Assembly: GCF_023913775.1 (NCBI RefSeq)
Contig: NZ_JAMXAX010000015.1
Span: 1-64,000 of the forward strand
DNA length: 64,000 nucleotides
From: Acidovorax facilis
GTDB taxonomy: Bacteria; Pseudomonadota; Gammaproteobacteria; Burkholderiales; Burkholderiaceae_C
Direction: 5' to 3'
Position numbers and translations under genes: made by a program. Shown here in pieces: positions 60,229-64,000 of the stretch (position 1 is the first letter of the stretch; every line of letters starts with the position of its first letter). A model generated the notes under the pieces. The model was not told the origin of the DNA and searched no databases. It saw nothing but the letters and a program-made list of their open reading frames with translations.

Positions 60229-60909
60229 TCACCCCAACAGCAGGAGCAAGGCATGGGCGCCCTGCTCGGACGATGCGGGATTCTGCCCAGTGATCAGCGT
60301 GCCATCGGTCTGCACATAGGGCGCCCAGTCAGAACCTTTGGAATACACCCCGCCGTTGGCCTTGAGCATGTCCTCCACCAGGAACGGCACGATCTGGGTC
60401 AACTGCACGGCGTCTTCTTCGGTGTTGGTAAATCCCGTGACCTTTTTTCCCTTGACCAGGGGCGTCCCATCAGGCGCCTTGGTGTGGCGCAACACGCCGG
60501 GTGCGTGGCACACCAGCGCCAGCGGCTTGCCGGCCGCAAAGGTCTTTTCGATGAGTGCGATGGACTGCGCGTCTTCGGCCAGGTCCCACAGGGGGCCGTG
60601 GCCGCCGGGGTAGAACACGGCGTCAAAGTCCTCGGCCTTTACGCTGGACAGGGGCACGGTGCTGGCCAGTTGCTGCTTCGCTGAAGCATCGGCCTTGAAG
60701 CGGCGCGTGGCATCGGTCTGGGCGTTTTCGTCGTCGCTTTTGGGATCCAGGGGCGGCTGGCCGCCGTGGGGCGATGCGAGGGTGATCTGCGCGCCTGCAT
60801 CCTTAAATACGTAATACGGTGCCGCAAACTCTTCCAGCCAGAAGCCCGTCTTTTTGCCGGTGTCGCCCAGTTGGTCGTGGGACGTCAGAACCATGAGGAT
60901 GTGTGCCAT
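60229..60909 (-). CDS. DJ-1/PfpI superfamily protein (type 1 glutamine amidotransferase-like, Hsp31-type)
   Basis: 226 aa from the ATG at 60909. The nucleophile elbow LVCHAPGVL places Cys134 next to His135, and E27 in WLEEFAAPYYVF is positioned as in DJ-1/YajL/Hsp31 glyoxalase III-type enzymes; DFDAVFYPGGHGPLWDL near 94-110 is conserved. Likely function is glyoxalase or deglycase/chaperone activity. AGGTCGC-type sequence, not a strong ribosome site, precedes the ATG. It is the first intact gene beyond the oxidoreductase remnant. Confidence 0.87.
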   Translation of the reverse strand: MAHILMVLTSHDQLGDTGKKTGFWLEEFAAPYYVFKDAGAQITLASPHGGQPPLDPKSDDENAQTDATRRFKADASAKQQLASTVPLSSVKAEDFDAVFYPGGHGPLWDLAEDAQSIALIEKTFAAGKPLALVCHAPGVLRHTKAPDGTPLVKGKKVTGFTNTEEDAVQLTQIVPFLVEDMLKANGGVYSKGSDWAPYVQTDGTLITGQNPASSEQGAHALLLLLG

Positions 60910-61051
60910 GGAGGTCGCTTTCGTTGTGGGGGTTGTTCGGAAAACCAAACCACCACCGTATCAGCCATCGGTCCCGTTGTCCCGCGATGCAGGCAGGTTT
61001 GCGGCATTGGCTTACAGGACGGTACTACCGCGCTGTAAGCCCCCCAGCATC

Positions 61052-62143
61052 TCAGCGCAGCTGCCTGGCCAGGAACTCCGCCACCTCGCTCTCCAGCGTG
61101 GCGTGGTAAGCCACGCGGTCAAAGCCTTCGGGGTTGGCTGCGGCGTCTCCCGCCTCAGACGCCAGCGGCCAGACAGACTGGGCCATGAAGGCGAAGTGGC
61201 CTGCACCCGGCACGGTGTTGGCCTGTGCAGACGGCAAATTCGCCGCCACATAGCCGCCGTGGTATTTACCCGTGAGCACGGCATCGCGCTCGGCCACCAT
61301 CAGTCGCACGGGCACGCTGATGGCCTTCAGGCTGTCGGGCGTGAACACCACCGCCATGGGCGCCATGGCCACCACGGCGCGGATGCGGGGGTCTGCCACC
61401 GAGACCAGCGGACCATCGAGCGCGGGGGCGCCGGCCTGTGTGGATGCCGCGGTGGCTGCCGCAGGTGCCTCCTTGGTAGTCTGGGCGGTCTGGCCACGGG
61501 CGGGCAGCTTGCCCAGGCTGCAAAAGCCGGGGTCGTCCGACACGCTGCGGCAGTGCTGTGCCGCACGGGCCGGTTCGGCCTGCGCACCGGCCAGGGCCAG
61601 CACGGTGTAGCCGCCTGCCGAATGCCCCACGGCGCCAATGCGTCCGGCCGGAATGCGGGGGCCCCATTCGGGGCTGGCCAGCAGCGCATCCAGCACGCGG
61701 CTCACCTGGCGGGGGCGCTCGCTGAAGTAGCGGCCTGAGGTGATCATCGACCGGTCCTCCCAGTTGTCGCCCGGGTGGCGCAGCGCGGCCACCAGATAGC
61801 CGTCGGCAGTCAGGCGCGTGGCCAGGTTGTGGTGGCCCAGCTCATGTCCGCCCGTGCCGTGCGAGATAAGGATCAGGCCCTTGAGGGGCTCGGCCGCCAC
61901 CGGGGCGCCCGGCGTGACCACGGGCCGCCAGGGGCCCATGGGCAGGGTGCGAGCCACGGCGGGCGTGGGGTAGTACAACGCCACGGTCACGGGCTCTGAG
62001 CCAGGGACGACCAGGGTGCGCAGGCCCGCGTACTGCGCCGATGCGGGGCTTGCCCAGGCCAGAAGTGCCATGAGAGCTGCCAGCAGCGGAGCACGGGCGT
62101 TGCGCCACGCGGAGCGGAGGGCCAGGATGAGGATGAAGATCAC
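61052..62143 (-). CDS. Secreted alpha/beta hydrolase (dienelactone hydrolase-like)
   Basis: 363 aa with a signal peptide (hydrophobic 18-33, cleavage after ASPASA). The catalytic serine is S175 in AVGHSAGGYT; ISHGTGGHELGHHNLA near 94 is the oxyanion-hole region, and NTVPGAGHFAFM near 325 carries the catalytic His. The family includes platelet-activating factor acetylhydrolase-like and polyester-degrading hydrolases; substrate unknown. A low-complexity Ala/Thr linker at 222-243 is a probable surface loop. Confidence 0.85.
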   Translation of the reverse strand: MIFILILALRSAWRNARAPLLAALMALLAWASPASAQYAGLRTLVVPGSEPVTVALYYPTPAVARTLPMGPWRPVVTPGAPVAAEPLKGLILISHGTGGHELGHHNLATRLTADGYLVAALRHPGDNWEDRSMITSGRYFSERPRQVSRVLDALLASPEWGPRIPAGRIGAVGHSAGGYTVLALAGAQAEPARAAQHCRSVSDDPGFCSLGKLPARGQTAQTTKEAPAAATAASTQAGAPALDGPLVSVADPRIRAVVAMAPMAVVFTPDSLKAISVPVRLMVAERDAVLTGKYHGGYVAANLPSAQANTVPGAGHFAFMAQSVWPLASEAGDAAANPEGFDRVAYHATLESEVAEFLARQLR

Positions 62144-62303
62144 GGTGCGCCTTTCGTCAAATGCCGCCCGGGGTGGCGGCTTGACGGCACTGTAGGCAGC
62201 ACCCGCAGCGGGCTCCAGCGCCCTGCGACGAAACGCCGCTGTGCGGCGCGAAATGCACCACGGGAGGCGCGAGCGTTTGCCCGCTCTCCCGCTCGGCGGC
62301 GGC

Positions 62304-63467
62304 TTACAGCGCGGCTTCGAGGATGCGGCGGCTCACGGCGGGCGTGATCTCGCGCTGTTCGCCCAGGGTCACCATGCCATGCGCTTCGAGCTGCGCCACC
62401 ACGGCGCCCACGGTGTCGCCGCCCAGGCCGTAGCCCGACAGGCGCGTGGCGATGCCCATGCTTTCAAAGAATTCGCGCGTGCGCTCGATGGCGGCGGTAA
62501 TGCGCTCGTCGTCGGTGCCGGTGGTGATGCCCCACACGCGCTCGCCGTACTGCAGCAGCTTGGCGCGCTTGGCCACCCGGCGCTCGTTCAGCAGCGCGGG
62601 CAGCACGATGGCCAGCGTGCGCGCGTGGTCGATGCCGTGCAGCGCGGTCAGCTCGTGGCCGATCATGTGTGTGGCCCAGTCCTGCGGCACGCCCGCGCCG
62701 ATCAGGCCGTTGAGCGCCATGGTGGCGGCCCACATCAGGTTGGCGCGGTCTTCGTACACGGGCTCCGGGGCGGTCAGCAAGCGCGGGCCGATCTCAATCA
62801 GCGTCTGCAGAATGCCTTCGGCAAAACGGTCCTGCACGGGCGCATTGACCGGGTAGGTCAGGTACTGCTCCACCGTGTGCACGAAGGCATCGACCACGCC
62901 ATTGGCCAGCTGCTGGGGCGGCAGGGTGTAGGTCTTGGTGGGGTCGAGCACCGAAAACACCGGGTAGGTGTGCACGCTGCCAAAGGCCAGCTTGGCGCCC
63001 TTGGCGCGGTGGGTGATGACGCCGCCGTTGTTCATTTCAGAACCCGTGGCGGGCAGCGTGAGCACGGCGCCAAACGGCAGGGCGCCCTTCACGTTGCGGC
63101 CATGTTTTTCGAGGATCGCCCAGGGGTCATCGCCCTCGAAGCGCACGGCGGCGGCGATGAACTTGACGGCATCGATCACCGAGCCACCACCCACGGCCAG
63201 CAGGAAGTCAAACCCGCCTTCGCGGATCTGCGCCACCGCCTTCATGGAGGTCTCGTAGCTCGGGTTGGGCTCGATGCCGCTGAAGGTGGCGTGCTGGCGC
63301 TCGCCCAGCGCGGCGCGCACCTCGGCCAAGGTGCCGGTCTTCTCGGCGCTGGCGCCGCCCACCAGGATCAGCACCTTGGCTGCGGCAGGCACGAGCTTGT
63401 CCAGGTCGGCAATGCGGCCCTGGCCGAAGGCGATGTGGGTGGGGTTGTGGAAGTCGAAATTCAGCAT
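62304..63467 (-). CDS. Iron-containing alcohol dehydrogenase, YqhD type
   Basis: 387 aa from the ATG at 63467 (MLNFDFHNPTHIAFGQG). The GGGSVID cofactor motif lies at 93-99. Metal ligands D193, H197, H267 and H281 match the E. coli YqhD positions (194, 198, 267, 281) within one residue. YqhD-type enzymes reduce aldehydes with NADPH, protecting against lipid peroxidation products. GAAAGACCC-type sequence upstream, no strong ribosome site. Confidence 0.92.
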   Translation of the reverse strand: MLNFDFHNPTHIAFGQGRIADLDKLVPAAAKVLILVGGASAEKTGTLAEVRAALGERQHATFSGIEPNPSYETSMKAVAQIREGGFDFLLAVGGGSVIDAVKFIAAAVRFEGDDPWAILEKHGRNVKGALPFGAVLTLPATGSEMNNGGVITHRAKGAKLAFGSVHTYPVFSVLDPTKTYTLPPQQLANGVVDAFVHTVEQYLTYPVNAPVQDRFAEGILQTLIEIGPRLLTAPEPVYEDRANLMWAATMALNGLIGAGVPQDWATHMIGHELTALHGIDHARTLAIVLPALLNERRVAKRAKLLQYGERVWGITTGTDDERITAAIERTREFFESMGIATRLSGYGLGGDTVGAVVAQLEAHGMVTLGEQREITPAVSRRILEAAL

Positions 63468-63589
63468 GGGGGTCTTTCTGGGCGAGGCCGGCGCATGCGC
63501 CGTTGGGGGTCGCATTGTGCGGCGCACCCGCGCCCCGGCGGCGTCGCGTGGGCGATAGCCCTCCGGCCGCCGCGCTCATCCCGGACCCG

Positions 63590-64000
63590 TCAGCGGAAAC
63601 CGGCAATCTGGTGCACGGTGTCCGCCAGCCGCTGGGGTTGCGAGAAATACGCAGAGTGGCTCGCCTCGATGGATGACACCGTGGCGCAAGGCGAGGCCGC
63701 GATCATCTTGCGCTGCAGCTCGATGGTCACGGCCCGGTCCTGCGTCAGCTCGATGTAGTGCCGGGGCACGCTGCCGTAGCGCGGCGCCGTCAGCGCAAGC
63801 CGGGTGAGTGCGGGCAACGAGGGCTCGGGCGTGAGCAGCGCCTGGGCCAGCGCCACGTCGGCGTCCGAGCAGTCGGCGTAAAGCGCGGGGCGGTAGGCCT
63901 CGGGCGCCAGGTGGTCGGTCAAGGTGCTGCGGCTGACATGGATGTGGCGCGCCACCAGCGAGGCCTTGTCCTGGCGGAAGAAGTCGGTCACCCGCTCGCC
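63590..64000 (-). CDS. Alpha/beta fold hydrolase, C-terminal part cut by the window edge
   Basis: The visible 136 codons begin GERVTDFFRQDKASL at the window edge and end at the stop 63590. YGSVPRHYIELTQDRAV and the C-terminal SIEASHSAYFSQPQRLADTV, where the histidine is probably the catalytic His, are typical of the hydroxynitrile lyase/methyl esterase type of alpha/beta hydrolases. The serine nucleophile lies outside the window. Confidence 0.72.
   Translation of the reverse strand, partial: GERVTDFFRQDKASLVARHIHVSRSTLTDHLAPEAYRPALYADCSDADVALAQALLTPEPSLPALTRLALTAPRYGSVPRHYIELTQDRAVTIELQRKMIAASPCATVSSIEASHSAYFSQPQRLADTVHQIAGFR

Noticed and set aside
1-64000. CRISPR arrays, tRNA and rRNA genes, phage or conjugative modules
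   Set aside because: No regularly spaced direct repeats, no tRNA-like cloverleaf ends, and no integrase, capsid or transfer gene was recognised anywhere in the window.

Overview
The window is GC-rich, densely coded DNA of a beta-proteobacterium, most likely a Comamonadaceae member of the Acidovorax type. This is inferred from the codon use, the many Bug-type and Liv-type solute-binding proteins, the short palindromic AGCTGCTTGCGC...AAGCGCTAGCAGC repeats scattered between and inside genes, and the overall gene content. No rRNA, tRNA or CRISPR array was seen. Layout: 1-114 is the edge of a GspA/ExeA-like ATPase gene. 358-9067 is a branched-chain-amino-acid-type ABC transporter operon (livG, H, M, K, F) bracketed by two CoA ligases, so imported acids are probably activated directly. 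9531-11727 holds two Bug solute-binding proteins. 11756-13866 holds small hypothetical genes and a cyclopropane-fatty-acid-synthase-like methyltransferase. 13980-20974 is an aerobic CoA-dependent aromatic pathway, best read as 2-aminobenzoate (anthranilate) degradation: monooxygenase/reductase fusion, MarR regulator, enoyl-CoA hydratase, acyl-CoA dehydrogenase, aryl-CoA ligase and a RidA-type deaminase. It is followed by an EamA exporter and a divergent Lrp regulator. 22483-34477 is a complete C-P lyase locus for phosphonate use: minus-strand phnGHIJ-GNAT-phnKLM, then phnCDE and an HD oxygenase-like gene, with a divergent plus-strand phnF-DUF1045-phnN that runs on into arsC and an MFS gene. 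Two matching PhnF-type operators, one before phnG and one before phnC, suggest that the regulator controls both halves. 36140-46621 is mixed housekeeping and accessory metabolism: tag, an aminopeptidase, a PHA-related protein, a nitroreductase, ornithine cyclodeaminase, an HMG-CoA lyase-like gene, acyl-CoA-binding protein, a wax ester synthase/DGAT, and LysR- and TetR-controlled small genes. 46694-56833 holds a tannase-family lipoprotein, a LuxR regulator, several peptidases/deacylases, an orphan Liv-type binding protein and a large molybdopterin oxidoreductase. 56951-59859 is a degraded defence island on the minus strand: an intact, translationally coupled AAA ATPase + DUF4276 (Toprim-like) pair lies between the stump of an SNF2-type helicase and the stumps of a type III methyltransferase (Mod) and nuclease (Res). 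Just beyond it is the C-terminal remnant of a second molybdopterin oxidoreductase. The window closes with a DJ-1/PfpI protein, a secreted alpha/beta hydrolase, a YqhD-type alcohol dehydrogenase and a partial alpha/beta hydrolase.
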